Source of the DNA: Streptomonospora salina
Lineage (GTDB): Bacteria; Actinomycetota; Actinomycetes; Streptosporangiales; Streptosporangiaceae
Direction of reading: 5' to 3'
Length of the DNA stretch: 64,000 bases
NCBI RefSeq assembly: GCF_014204715.1
Contig: NZ_JACHLY010000001.1
Coordinates: 2,697,001-2,761,000 of the forward strand
Part shown: one piece after another, positions 9,060-17,723 of the stretch
Layout of the letters: every line of letters starts with the position of its first letter
How positions within the stretch are numbered: the stretch's first letter is position 1
The notes under the pieces: model-generated
Told to the model about the DNA's origin: nothing
Databases searched by the model: none
Seen by the model: only the letters and a program-made list of their open reading frames with translations
Position numbers and translations under genes: made by a program

Positions 9060-10162
9060 CCGGCCTGCACCTGTGGGCCGCCAGCGGCGACGAGGCCCTG
9101 CGCACCGTCCAAGGCGACACCAGCGGCACGTTCCTGCGCGGCGCCGAGAACTGGCCCGCCCTCCAGCGTGGCGAGGTGGATCCCGCGCACCCGCTGGTGG
9201 CCCTGGTAGGCGACCTGCGCAGCCTCCTCGCCCTCAACGGCACCGACCACGAACGGATCCGCCGACTCCTGCGCCCGGCCTTCACCCCGGCCGCCGTGAA
9301 ACACCGCCGGGGCCGGATCGAGGCCGTCACCGACCGCCTCCTGGACGGGATGGCCCAGGCCGGGCCGCGGGTGGACCTGCTGGACTTCGCCTGGCAACTG
9401 ACCGTGGAGGTGTTCCTCGACCTGTTCGGACTCGGCCCCGAGCACGCCGAACGCTTGAGCGACATCACCACCCGCGCCTTCGCCCTGAGCGACCCCGGCG
9501 TGCACGCGGAGGCCCGCGCCTACATCGCCGACCTGCTCGACCACACGCCGCCCGAGGCCGCCGGCGGCGACCTGCTCTCCCTGCTCGCCACGTCCCACCG
9601 GGCGGGCGACGTGTCCCGGGCCGACGCCGTCGACACCTGCTACCTGCTGATCGTCGCCGGCTTCGACACCACCCTGGGCGCCCTACTCAACGCCGCCCAG
9701 GCCCTGGCCACCCACCCCGACCAGCGCGACCTCGTCCTGACCGGGCAGGTGGGCTGGTCGCCGGCGATCGAGGAGTGCCTGCGCCGCTACAGCTCCGTGG
9801 CCACCCTCCCGATCGTCTTCACCACCCGCGAGGTCGAGCTGTGCGGCACCGCACTGCCCGCCGGGGCCGGGGTGCTGCTGGGCATCGCCGCCGCCGGACT
9901 CGACCCCCACCGGTGGCACGACCCCGAGGCCTTCGACGTGACCCGCAACCCCAAGGGGCATCTGGCCTTCGGGCACGGCATCCACTACTGCCTGGGCGCC
10001 CACCTCGCCCGCATCGAACTCGAAACGGCCCTGTCGGGCCTCTTCGCCCGCTTCCCCCACCTCGCAGTGGCCGGCGAGGTGCCGCCGCTGCCCAGCTTCA
10101 TGATCCGCCGACCCGCCAGCCTGCCCATAAACCTGAACCCCGACGCCACCCGCGCCGCCTAA
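8951..10162 (+). CDS. Cytochrome P450, canonical
   Basis: 403 residues from a GTG start, with AGGAG five bases upstream; this start overlaps the preceding P450 by 109 bases. All P450 marks are present: I-helix VAGFDTTLGALLNAAQ, K-helix IEECLRRYSS (intact ExxR), and heme loop FGHGIHYCLGAHLARIELE with the cysteine ligand. Length is typical for a soluble bacterial class I enzyme needing ferredoxin and a reductase, neither of which is encoded here. Tight coupling to the ExxR-less P450 suggests joint action. The substrate is unknown, and no link to the lanthipeptide cluster can be shown. Confidence 0.88.
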   Translation: MESLPRPTSRIRLELDDPATNTQRLREAGPVAAVELAGLHLWAASGDEALRTVQGDTSGTFLRGAENWPALQRGEVDPAHPLVALVGDLRSLLALNGTDHERIRRLLRPAFTPAAVKHRRGRIEAVTDRLLDGMAQAGPRVDLLDFAWQLTVEVFLDLFGLGPEHAERLSDITTRAFALSDPGVHAEARAYIADLLDHTPPEAAGGDLLSLLATSHRAGDVSRADAVDTCYLLIVAGFDTTLGALLNAAQALATHPDQRDLVLTGQVGWSPAIEECLRRYSSVATLPIVFTTREVELCGTALPAGAGVLLGIAAAGLDPHRWHDPEAFDVTRNPKGHLAFGHGIHYCLGAHLARIELETALSGLFARFPHLAVAGEVPPLPSFMIRRPASLPINLNPDATRAA

Positions 10163-10214
10163 GGCCCCTCCTGATTCAGGCCCGGCCGCCTCCTCAGCCC
10201 CGAAGCGAGACGTC

Positions 10215-11045
10215 ATGGACACCAACTCCGGCCCTCCTCACCAGGGGTTCGGCCCGCCTACCGTGGCCAGCCCCGCCCGTTTGTACGACTACTACCTCGG
10301 TGGCAAGAACAATTACGCCGTCGACCGCGACTTGGCCGCGCAGATCGAGGCCAAGGTGCCCGAGATCAAACCGATGGCGCAGACGAACCGGCGGTTCCTC
10401 GCCCGCGCGGTGGACCACATGGCCGCCCGGGGCATCGACCAGTTCCTCGACATCGGCTCCGGGCTTCCCGCCCAGAACCCGGTGCACGAGGTCGCCCGCC
10501 GCCACCACCCCGGCGCCCGGGTCCTCTACGTCGACCACGATCCCGTTGTCCGCCTGCACGCCCAAGCACTGCTGGCTGATGCCCCCGACATCACCGGGGT
10601 TGTCGAAGCCGACATGCGTGAGCCCGAGACCATCTTCGCCCACTCCGAGCTGGGCGACCGCCTGGATCTCTCCCGCCCTGTCGGGTTGCTCCTGGTGGCG
10701 ATGTTGCACTTCCTGTGCGACGACGAGGCCCCCGCCGGGCTGCTGCACCGCTACCTTGCGCATTTGCCAGCCGGCTCCTACGTCGCCATTAGCCACGTCG
10801 AGTCCGACACCGCCCCAGATCGCGCGGCCGCTCTGGAGCGGTTCTACGAATCCTCCACTTCGGCCCTGCGCGCCCGCTCCTCCCCCGAGATCGCCCGCTT
10901 CCTCGACGGCTTGGAACTGGTCGACCCGCCGGGCCTTGCCCCCATCGGCCACTGGCGCAGTCCCCTCGCCCCCATGTCCGACGACGAGCCCCCGATCCCT
11001 CCCGAGGAGGCGTGGGGGCTGGGCGGTCTCGCCCGTCTGCCCTGA
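10215..11045 (+). CDS. SAM-dependent methyltransferase, DUF574 family
   Basis: 276 residues. The N-terminal signature SPARLYDYYLGGKNNYAVDR is typical of the actinobacterial DUF574/Methyltransf_19 family. It is followed by the SAM loop FLDIGSGLPAQNP near residue 80, then RVLYVDHDPVV and a VGLLLVAMLHFL strand. Family members are common in Streptomyces and their substrates are mostly unknown. It is cytosolic and starts 52 bases after the second P450, so it may belong to that transcription unit. A strong hairpin about 250 bases past the stop probably ends the unit. Confidence 0.88.
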   Translation: MDTNSGPPHQGFGPPTVASPARLYDYYLGGKNNYAVDRDLAAQIEAKVPEIKPMAQTNRRFLARAVDHMAARGIDQFLDIGSGLPAQNPVHEVARRHHPGARVLYVDHDPVVRLHAQALLADAPDITGVVEADMREPETIFAHSELGDRLDLSRPVGLLLVAMLHFLCDDEAPAGLLHRYLAHLPAGSYVAISHVESDTAPDRAAALERFYESSTSALRARSSPEIARFLDGLELVDPPGLAPIGHWRSPLAPMSDDEPPIPPEEAWGLGGLARLP

Positions 11046-11296
11046 GATTGACCACCCCCGCGCACCTGTTGCGCGGCCTGCCAGGTGTCCGCGCCGCCGC
11101 ACTGATGCCCTTGTGCTCGGGCTCCTCTGCGCTGGGCGGCGGTGACGATGCTGCCGATCGCCACCACCGCGGCATGGACGGGGAGGTGGCCACGGTCACC
11201 CTCCATCGAGCATTGCCTCAGTTCGCTGCCGGGGTGCGGGTCGAGGCCGCACCGGCGGATCAGCCGAGATAGGGATGAACCCCGGCGAGGTAGCCG

Positions 11297-11328
11297 GGCC
11301 CCACCGCCTGCGGCCGGGCGGTGGGGCC
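11297..11328. terminator. Strong GC hairpin between convergent genes
   Basis: GGCCCCACCGCC (11297-11308) pairs perfectly with GGCGGTGGGGCC (11317-11328) around an 8-base loop. It lies between the plus-strand methyltransferase and the small minus-strand gene at 11356, and could terminate from both sides. No T-run follows, as is usual in high-GC actinomycetes. Nothing else is recognised in 11046-11296. Confidence 0.65.
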
Positions 11329-11355
11329 GACGCATGACGACGCATCGCCGCTGCG

Positions 11356-11553
11356 CTACTCAGCTGCTCTCGGCCCGCGTCGCCAGTCCTCCAAATCTTC
11401 CTCGAATCGGGGGACGACGTCTCCGGCTGCCAGAGTGGGGTAGTCGAGTTCACGCAGGAGTGGGAAGTACTTGAGTTGCAACTCCAGAGGAAGCCTCACC
11501 AGCCCCTGCGGAGCGGTCGGCCACGGCTGGAACTCCTCGTCTACGCGCCTCAT
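11356..11553 (-). CDS. Small hypothetical protein
   Basis: 65 residues beginning MRRVDEEFQPWPTAPQGLVR, with a balanced composition (LELQLKYFPLLRELDYPTLA; EEDLEDWRRG) unlike the Arg/Pro-rich shadow frames nearby. It is probably soluble and acidic. It lies downstream of the phosphotransferase gene on the same strand, 69 bases away, and may be the last gene of that unit. No family is recognised. The main doubt is its short length. Confidence 0.45.
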   Translation of the reverse strand: MRRVDEEFQPWPTAPQGLVRLPLELQLKYFPLLRELDYPTLAAGDVVPRFEEDLEDWRRGPRAAE

Positions 11554-11622
11554 ATCGATTATCTACCCGCGAAACTGCAGGTCACAACGCCTGGAACACT
11601 GGCAGCCCTCGCCTGCTTGCCC

Positions 11623-12507
11623 TCAAGTGGCGGGAGTCCACGGCCATGGCCGTGGACCACTGCGACCGCGGAGGCAGTCGAGGCGGAGACGGGCCTCGGT
11701 GTGCATGTTCGGATCAGTGGGGGCGTGCTGGGCGAAGTACAGGCACATCCGGAGTTCGCGTATGTCGCGCATGGTCGCGAACCCGGACCAGGTGGTGACG
11801 TCATGCCCGTAGACCTCGACGAAGTGGCGGTAGTCCTCGGCCGAGACCCATCCGAAGGACGTGTGTTTGATCGCGGTGGAAACGAGGTCCCATTCGGGCC
11901 GTCCGATCGAGCAGCGCTCCAGGTCAATCAGCCGAGCCGCGCCGTCCTCCGTGCGGGCGATGTTGCCGACCCACGCATCGCCGTGCACGACGCACTCCGG
12001 TAGGCCCTCAGGGAGTGCCTTCCACGATGCGCGGAGGTCGTCGAGGTGGCGGCGTAGCCAGTCCCGGTCGTCCGCTGGCAAGCTGGTGGCTTGCTCGATG
12101 CGCTGGTCGAGCCGGACGAACGGATCCAGCCGGCCCAGTGGCAGGTGCTCCGACGGGGAAAGTGCATGGAGGGCGCGGATCAGATGCGCGACATCGGCGA
12201 CGGTGCCCGGCCCATGCGGGGGCAGTTCTTCCCACCAGGTCACGGCGTGGTCCTCGACCAGAGAAGGTTGGTCGAGGTCGATCGGACGTACCGCGGCGAT
12301 CCCTTGCTCGGTGAGCCAGCGGGATACCGCGACCTCCCGGGCCGCGGCGGCGTGTTGTCCAGGCCGCGTGATGCGGGCCACGACGCCGGGGCGGGCGCGC
12401 AGGACGGCGTTCTCTCCGAGGCGGATGACGCCGGGGTCCTCAGTGGTGATCTCGGCGCGGTGTGCGGCGGCGCTCAGGATCCGGGCGTAGGGGGCGGGAA
12501 TACTCAT
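11623..12507 (-). CDS. Aminoglycoside phosphotransferase (APH)-fold protein
   Basis: 294 residues. Kinase-like APH motifs are clear: catalytic loop CVVHGDAWVGNI near residue 175 and metal-binding LIDLERCSIGRPEWDL near 195. The N-terminal lobe has RLGENAVLRARPGVVARI. The family phosphorylates aminoglycosides or other small hydroxylated molecules such as choline or homoserine. Its ATG overlaps the stop of the XRE regulator by four bases, so the two are translationally coupled downstream of the lanthipeptide genes. It may be a self-protection, metabolic or tailoring kinase; nothing here decides between these. Confidence 0.8.
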   Translation of the reverse strand: MSIPAPYARILSAAAHRAEITTEDPGVIRLGENAVLRARPGVVARITRPGQHAAAAREVAVSRWLTEQGIAAVRPIDLDQPSLVEDHAVTWWEELPPHGPGTVADVAHLIRALHALSPSEHLPLGRLDPFVRLDQRIEQATSLPADDRDWLRRHLDDLRASWKALPEGLPECVVHGDAWVGNIARTEDGAARLIDLERCSIGRPEWDLVSTAIKHTSFGWVSAEDYRHFVEVYGHDVTTWSGFATMRDIRELRMCLYFAQHAPTDPNMHTEARLRLDCLRGRSGPRPWPWTPAT

Positions 12508-13904
12508 GAGGTAGCCACCAGGGTCGTGATGCGTTCTCGGAGTTCGCCGACGTCCCGGACGGGAGCGACGTGCCCGGCGGTGTCGTGGAGTTCGCGCAGG
12601 TCGTCTTCGGCACGCCGCGAGCGCACCCGTCCGACGTCGTCCAAGGCCCGGTCTGCGGCACTGACTCCGTGCTCGACCTCGCGGACGTGCAGCAGCAGCG
12701 AGGCGAGTTTGACGCCGGAGATGGCGCGGGATCGGGCATAGACGTCGCCGTGTCCGTCAACCGCTGCGCTCAGGCGATCGACCGCCGGACGGGCGGGGTG
12801 GGCTCCAGCCACGGCGAGGTCCCATAGTGCATGGCCGGTATCGCCAGCGTGTTGGGCCGCGTCGTAGTAGCTCATCCATGCAGGAGCCGGGGTCGGCGCC
12901 TCCGATACGAAGGCATCGTCGGCATTGCCCACCGCGGTGAGGGCCGCTGGGCAACGGCCCATCTTGGCGTAGGCGCGCGCCCGGGCCGTGTGCAGCATCG
13001 CCTGTTCGAGTGCGGAGAGTCGTTCGGTGCGCACCAGGCCGAGTTCGGCGTAAGTCAGCCCTTCATCGGGTCGACCGCACCAGATGGACTGTCGGGCCCG
13101 ATGGGAACAGATCTTGGCGCGCAGATGCCAGTCGCCGGCTTCCTCGGCGCACTCGGTAGCGAAGGCGAACGCCCGCCGAGCGTCGTCGTGGGCGTAGGCG
13201 TCGAAGGCCATGAAGCCACCGACCATGAACAGCTGCGCCACCGCAGCGAACGCCTGTTCGCGCAAACTGGGCGGGCACGGAGCTTCCAGGAGTCGGGCGG
13301 CCCAGTGCAACTGGCCGATGACGGCGCCGCGCGTCGCCGTCCCGCCGTAGTTGTGGTCCCAACCCGTGAAAACGTGTGCGGCCTCGCGGATCTGGTCGAG
13401 GTCGGAGGAGTGGATCTGCACGGGGCGGGAGAGGTCCGTCAGGGAGGCGCTCAAGGTGAACAGGGGAGACGCCGCCAGTCCTGTTCCGGCCGTCTTGAGA
13501 AAGCCCCGGCGATCCACGTCTTCCAGGATGCTGTGCGTCGGCGCGTCGCCGCTATGATCCGCTTCACTCTTGGGCGTATCGACGGGGTCGGTGGGTACCT
13601 TCCGGCGCCCTGGAACACGCCCTGTTCCCCGTCGGGTGGGGCGGAAGCCGAGGGCGGCGTCGTTGTCGACGCCGAGGACGGCGCGCAGCCCTGCGCGGTA
13701 GGGGGAGGTCGGCCAGAGGACCTTGCCGCGTTCGTAGCGGGCGATGGTGTGGGCATCCATCTGGTAGCGCTTGCCGGTGGTGCGCCATAGGTAGGCGGTG
13801 ACCGTCTCGGCAAGTTCCGCCCGGCTCATCGCCTCCCCCGGAGCCGAGGGCGACGCGCACGCCTCCCGTGCCTGACGAAGCAGGTGATTGGGTTCCACTC
13901 GCAC
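12504..13904 (-). CDS. XRE-family regulator with TPR-like domain
   Basis: 466 residues. Residues about 5-75 hold an HTH (MSRAELAETVTAYLW...DAHTIARYERGK...LRAVLG) of the kind in large actinobacterial XRE regulators. A DRRGFLKTAGTG stretch near residue 130 is common in these proteins and is probably not a true Tat signal here. The rest is helical repeat-like sequence (AEEAGDWHLRAKICSHRARQ). It lies 82 bases after the second lanthipeptide methyltransferase on the same strand and is coupled to the APH gene. It is a plausible pathway regulator of the FxLD cluster. Confidence 0.78.
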   Translation of the reverse strand: MRVEPNHLLRQAREACASPSAPGEAMSRAELAETVTAYLWRTTGKRYQMDAHTIARYERGKVLWPTSPYRAGLRAVLGVDNDAALGFRPTRRGTGRVPGRRKVPTDPVDTPKSEADHSGDAPTHSILEDVDRRGFLKTAGTGLAASPLFTLSASLTDLSRPVQIHSSDLDQIREAAHVFTGWDHNYGGTATRGAVIGQLHWAARLLEAPCPPSLREQAFAAVAQLFMVGGFMAFDAYAHDDARRAFAFATECAEEAGDWHLRAKICSHRARQSIWCGRPDEGLTYAELGLVRTERLSALEQAMLHTARARAYAKMGRCPAALTAVGNADDAFVSEAPTPAPAWMSYYDAAQHAGDTGHALWDLAVAGAHPARPAVDRLSAAVDGHGDVYARSRAISGVKLASLLLHVREVEHGVSAADRALDDVGRVRSRRAEDDLRELHDTAGHVAPVRDVGELRERITTLVATS

Positions 13905-13940
13905 TCCCCGGCCCCGACTGCCCCTCAGCGTAACGGTCCG

Positions 13941-13960
13941 GCCCCGCTCCCTTACGGGGC
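13941..13960 (-). terminator. Short GC hairpin between methyltransferase and regulator
   Basis: GCCCCG (13941-13946) and CGGGGC (13955-13960) form a 6-base stem with an 8-base loop in the 82-base gap after the second FxLD methyltransferase. It could attenuate read-through from the biosynthetic genes into the regulator. The stem is short and no T-run follows. Confidence 0.35.
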
Positions 13961-13986
13961 GACGCCTGTGCTCCTATCTCGGACGG

Positions 13987-15228
13987 TCAGCCCTCGCCCA
14001 GCGCTGGCGACCGGTGGTCGTAGGTGAGCACGAACCGGCTGTGGGCCTTGTCGATAACGGGGCCGGTGAGTTCGCTGGCCGGGGTGCCGGCGGGATAGAC
14101 GCGGAGTGTGGGGGTGTCCTGCTCTCGCCCGGGCGCCCAGGCTCGGACCTGTTGGCACAGGTACTCGGTCAGCTCCGGGGCGGCGGGACCGTGGCCGATC
14201 GCGCCCAGTTCTGCGTGCACCTCGCCGCCGGAGTCGACTCGGCGGACGGTGAGGTAGGCCAGCGTGTCGCTGTCGGCCAGCGCCAGACGCCACCACCCGG
14301 GAACCGGGTCACACACCTCGGGGGGAACGTCGGGTAGGACTTTGAGCCGGCACACCCGCGTATCCGTAGTGGTCAGGCGAAGCCAGATCCCGTCGTGGGA
14401 CTCGTTGCGGGCAAGGGTGACTCCGGACCAGGCGGTGACGCGCGGCTGGTCCAGGAGGCCGCGCAGAGCGGCGATGTCGATGTCCTGGTCGCGGTCTGAG
14501 TGCAGCGTGACCCGCTCGTCGTCGGTGATGGGGCCGGCGAGTTCACCGTCGTCCTCGCCGAGGAGGTAGACGAAGCCGCACAGGTGCAGAGAGTCGGAGA
14601 CCAGCACGCCGTCACGGTCGGTCAAGGCGGCGCTGCGGCCTTGGCCGCGCCACCGCAGCGGGGCGACCAGCCGCCCGCCGGGGGCGAGCTGCTTCCGCCA
14701 CGCGGGTGGGATGTCCCAGGGAGAGACGGTGACGATGATGCGGTCGTAGGGCGCGTGGTCGGGGTAGCCGAGGGCGCCGTCGCCGGTGATCACGTGCACG
14801 CCGCCGTAACCGGTGGCGCTCAGCGCCTCTGCGGCGTGGCGCGTCACGTCGGTGTCGATGTCGACCGTGGTCACCAGGTCTGCCCGACCGGTCAATTGAG
14901 CGAGGAGGCATGCGTTGTAGCCGGTGCCCGCGCCGATCTCCAGGATGCGCTGTCCCGGGCGGACGTCGAGCTGGTCCAGCATGGCCGCGACCAGCCATGG
15001 AGCTGAGGCGCACGACAGCGACCGACCGTCCTCGAACCGGTGGGTGACCACCGCCTGGTACGGGTCGTAGGCGTCAGCCGGCCCGGCGTTGGGCACGAAC
15101 GCGTGGCGCGGGGTGTCGAGCAGAACCTGCTCGACCTCGTCCCGGTAGGCGTGTCCGGTCGCACGGATGCGTGCCACCATCTCCGCGCGCAGCGCTTCAG
15201 GCGACGCCGTGGCGGTGTGGGTGCTCAT
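13987..15228 (-). CDS. PIMT-like methyltransferase, FxLD lanthipeptide system (second copy)
   Basis: 413 residues. The SAM motif ILEIGAGTGYNACLL lies near residue 96, followed by VTTVDIDTDVTRHAAEAL and PYDRIIVTVSPWDIPPAW, the protein-L-isoaspartate methyltransferase pattern. The N-terminus (HAFVPNAGPADAYDPYQAVV) and a C-terminal extension of ~200 residues match the layout of FxLD-system methyltransferases. LanS-type homologues methylate a core Asp, which then forms succinimide and isoaspartate. GGAAGGA precedes the ATG. The start lies inside the end of the upstream gene (32-base overlap). The cluster holds another copy at 16507. Confidence 0.85.
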   Translation of the reverse strand: MSTHTATASPEALRAEMVARIRATGHAYRDEVEQVLLDTPRHAFVPNAGPADAYDPYQAVVTHRFEDGRSLSCASAPWLVAAMLDQLDVRPGQRILEIGAGTGYNACLLAQLTGRADLVTTVDIDTDVTRHAAEALSATGYGGVHVITGDGALGYPDHAPYDRIIVTVSPWDIPPAWRKQLAPGGRLVAPLRWRGQGRSAALTDRDGVLVSDSLHLCGFVYLLGEDDGELAGPITDDERVTLHSDRDQDIDIAALRGLLDQPRVTAWSGVTLARNESHDGIWLRLTTTDTRVCRLKVLPDVPPEVCDPVPGWWRLALADSDTLAYLTVRRVDSGGEVHAELGAIGHGPAAPELTEYLCQQVRAWAPGREQDTPTLRVYPAGTPASELTGPVIDKAHSRFVLTYDHRSPALGEG

Positions 15229-16453
15229 TGATTCCTTCCGGTCGTTCCCTCGGTGCTTCGGTCCCGGTGTCCGGGGCCACGCCTTGGCCGGTGGATGCGT
15301 CGGTGCGGGAAGATGGATTGAGTGCGTTCTTCAGCGCCTTTTCGCTGGTCCGGACGGATTCCATGAGGTCACGACGGGCTTCGGCGGGCAGGGTGCCTTG
15401 TCCCAGCCCTGAGGCGTCAATGCGTTCCTGAAGCGTCGCCGCCGTTGAGGGGGCGAGCCGGGCTCGGCAGGTGCGGTGGGTGAGGACGTCGTGGGCGAGG
15501 GAAGCGTCCTCAGCCTCCAGGGCGTCGTGCACTACGGCCTCGGTGATGTGGTGGGTGCCGGGAAGCCCCATGGCGAGGTCGATGACGCACAGGCCCTGGC
15601 GGACCCGGAAGGCGGAGTGCTCGCGGACGGTTTTCTCGGCCTGGGGGTAGCGCTCCACTATTTCCTCGATGTCCGGCGGCCGATCTCGGCCGGCGCGGGA
15701 TCGGCAGAGCACGCGCAGCGTGGCGGCGACGGTGTGCTCCCACGGGGACTCGGTGTGGGAACTGTCGAGGAGTTGGAGCGCGTAGTCAGGGTCGCCGCAT
15801 GCGCTGTGGGCGAGTACGGCGGTCTGCCGTCCGTCGAGCAGGCGGCGACCGATCGCGTTGTGGCGCTGGATGTGCTGGAGTGCCTGAGACCAGCGACCTG
15901 TCTGCGTCAGCGCGCGGGTGCCGTCGCTGAGCAGGATCGACCAGAGCCACTGGACGATCGTGCGGTGGTCTTCTTGCGTGGCGGTGAGCTCGGAAAAGCT
16001 GATCGGGATGCCGGCGATCACGGTGTCGGTGCGCGATTTCGCCGCGGTGAACAGGCGCTCGAAGTGGTGGTGGCCGGATTCGTCGCCGTCGCGGATCAAC
16101 AGTCGGCCGAGGTTGATGAGCGGCTGGAGTGCGAGCTTCGCGGTGGCGGCGTCGTCGCCTCCGGCCCGGAGGAGTATGGCGGCTTGGCCTGCGCACAGGT
16201 CGCGCGCGAGTTGTGCCATCCCGCAGTCGCTGGCAGTCAGTGCGGCGAGATTGTGGGCCTGCGCGGCGCTCAACAGCGGCTGGTCGCTGCCCTGGGTGGC
16301 GTTGCGGGCGCGGGTGCGGATCTGGTCCAGGCGCTTGTCCAAGGGCGGGCAGGGAGGCTTGCCGCGCGGTAGGAGCGGATGGCGCCGGGCGACCTGCTCG
16401 CACACGTCGGGTGCCGCAGCACCGGCCGTACTGTGGGAGTCCGAGCTGTCCAT
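15197..16453 (-). CDS. Unknown helical protein in the FxLD lanthipeptide cluster
   Basis: 418 residues. The ATG at 16453 is chosen because GGAGG lies six bases upstream; a GTG at 16471 is possible. The sequence is almost wholly helical and repeat-like (LLSAAQAHNLAALTASDCG; AKLALQPLINLGRLLIRDG; GDPDYALQLLDSS), suggesting TPR/HEAT-type repeats. No HTH, signal peptide or catalytic motif is visible. It lies between the two PIMT-like methyltransferases, overlapping the second by 32 bases, so it should be co-expressed with them. It could be a scaffold or regulatory partner. No function is recognised. Confidence 0.7.
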   Translation of the reverse strand: MDSSDSHSTAGAAAPDVCEQVARRHPLLPRGKPPCPPLDKRLDQIRTRARNATQGSDQPLLSAAQAHNLAALTASDCGMAQLARDLCAGQAAILLRAGGDDAATAKLALQPLINLGRLLIRDGDESGHHHFERLFTAAKSRTDTVIAGIPISFSELTATQEDHRTIVQWLWSILLSDGTRALTQTGRWSQALQHIQRHNAIGRRLLDGRQTAVLAHSACGDPDYALQLLDSSHTESPWEHTVAATLRVLCRSRAGRDRPPDIEEIVERYPQAEKTVREHSAFRVRQGLCVIDLAMGLPGTHHITEAVVHDALEAEDASLAHDVLTHRTCRARLAPSTAATLQERIDASGLGQGTLPAEARRDLMESVRTSEKALKNALNPSSRTDASTGQGVAPDTGTEAPRERPEGINEHPHRHGVA

Positions 16454-16506
16454 AGTCTGCCTCCGATCCACCTACCCGACTCCTCCAGCACCGGAGATTC
16501 CGAACC

Positions 16507-17718
16507 TCACCAGGCGATGGTCACCGTGGTATCCGGCCGGGCGATGCGTGCTGCTTCTCGGGGCTGATCCTGAGGCGTGCCCGTCGGGCGGGCGGTGACG
16601 GCTGGCTGGGTGGGGTGTTCTTTGCGCCAGCGGCGCAGCAGCTCGACCGTGCTCGCGGTGAAGGCGGCGCTGTCAGGCCCGTGGGCGACGAGACCGATTT
16701 CGTCGGTGGTTTCGGTGACCGGGCGAAGAGTCAGGTAGGCGAGCGTGCCCGCGCCGTCGTGCAGCGTGGCGCCGCCCCAGCGCAGCGTGGGTGTCACCGT
16801 GGCGCTCTGGCGTGCCTGGGGCCCGACGGCGAGGCGGGCGAAGTGAGCCGCGGTGGTGGCCAGCCAGAGGTCGAGGTGTTCGACCTGCTCGGTGTCGTCG
16901 ATAGTGATGCCGGTCCACTCCGCCTGCGCCGGGTAGCTCAGCGCCTGACCCACGGCGTGCGGGTCGTGGCCGTCGCCGGGGGCGACGTTGAGGGTGACGT
17001 CCTCGGCCAGCGCGACGGAGCCTCCGGAGGATTCCGCGGTGCCGCGCAGGGGGACGAAGCCGCACACCATGGCCGAGGCACTGACCATGTGATCGGGTGC
17101 GGTGCGGTCGAAGGCGATGCAGCGGGTCAGGCCGCTGTCGTGCAGACACAGAGGCACGACCACGTGTCCGGTCGGGGTGAGCTGGTGCCACCAAGCAGCG
17201 GGTATGTCCCAGGCTCCGGCGGTGACGATGATCCGGTCATAGGGAGCGCTGTCGGAGTGGCCGGCGGCACCGTCGGCGCAGGTCACCTGGACGTCGGGAT
17301 AGCCGGCCGCCTGCAGCGCGGCACGGGCGCCGTCGGCGAGGTCCTCATCGATCTCGACGCTGGTGACACGGCCCTCCTCGCCCACGAGTTCGCGCAGCAA
17401 GGCGGCGTTGATGCCCGTGGCCGTCCCGACCTCAAGCACGCGGTGCCCAGGGCGTACGTCGAGCTGTTCCAGCATGGCGGCGACCATGTTCGGGTGCGAG
17501 GCCGAGGACAGCGCGCTGCCGTCCTCGGCGTACTTGGTCACCACGACCTGGGGGGCATAGGCGGTTTCGGGGGCCACGTCGGGAAGGAACACATGCCGTG
17601 GCACTCGGGCGAAGGCGTCTTCCACAGCCGGTGTTTGGAAGGTTCCGCGGTTGCGGATGGCGGCGACCAGTTCGGAACGGAGCCGCTGGGTCGTAGTGGT
17701 GTCGTGGGAGGTGCTCAC
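16507..17718 (-). CDS. PIMT-like methyltransferase, FxLD lanthipeptide system (first copy)
   Basis: 403 residues. The N-terminal VPRHVFLPDVAPETAYAPQV, the SAM loop VLEVGTATGINAALL and PYDRIIVTAGAWDIPAAWWH place it with FxLD-system methyltransferases built on the protein-isoaspartate methyltransferase fold. The GTG at 17718 is preferred because AAGGTGA lies five bases upstream; an in-frame GTG at 17727 overlaps the preceding stop. Its likely role is carboxyl methylation of the Asp in the modified precursor, leading to succinimide or isoaspartate. It differs clearly from the copy at 13987, so the two are not a recent duplication. Confidence 0.85.
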   Translation of the reverse strand: MSTSHDTTTTQRLRSELVAAIRNRGTFQTPAVEDAFARVPRHVFLPDVAPETAYAPQVVVTKYAEDGSALSSASHPNMVAAMLEQLDVRPGHRVLEVGTATGINAALLRELVGEEGRVTSVEIDEDLADGARAALQAAGYPDVQVTCADGAAGHSDSAPYDRIIVTAGAWDIPAAWWHQLTPTGHVVVPLCLHDSGLTRCIAFDRTAPDHMVSASAMVCGFVPLRGTAESSGGSVALAEDVTLNVAPGDGHDPHAVGQALSYPAQAEWTGITIDDTEQVEHLDLWLATTAAHFARLAVGPQARQSATVTPTLRWGGATLHDGAGTLAYLTLRPVTETTDEIGLVAHGPDSAAFTASTVELLRRWRKEHPTQPAVTARPTGTPQDQPREAARIARPDTTVTIAW

Positions 17719-17723
17719 TGCGC

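Noticed and set aside
7086-11045. The P450 pair as part of a conservon or of the lanthipeptide cluster
   Set aside because: No conservon kinase, roadblock or GTPase genes are present, and the genes are on the opposite strand from the lan operon behind a strong hairpin.
9073-11145. A 690-codon plus-strand frame over the second P450 and the methyltransferase
   Set aside because: It is out of frame with both recognised enzymes and is mostly Arg, Pro and His.
13285-13520. DRRGFLKTAG in the XRE regulator as a Tat export signal
   Set aside because: The motif sits after an HTH domain, far from the N-terminus, and similar stretches are common in cytosolic actinobacterial XRE proteins.
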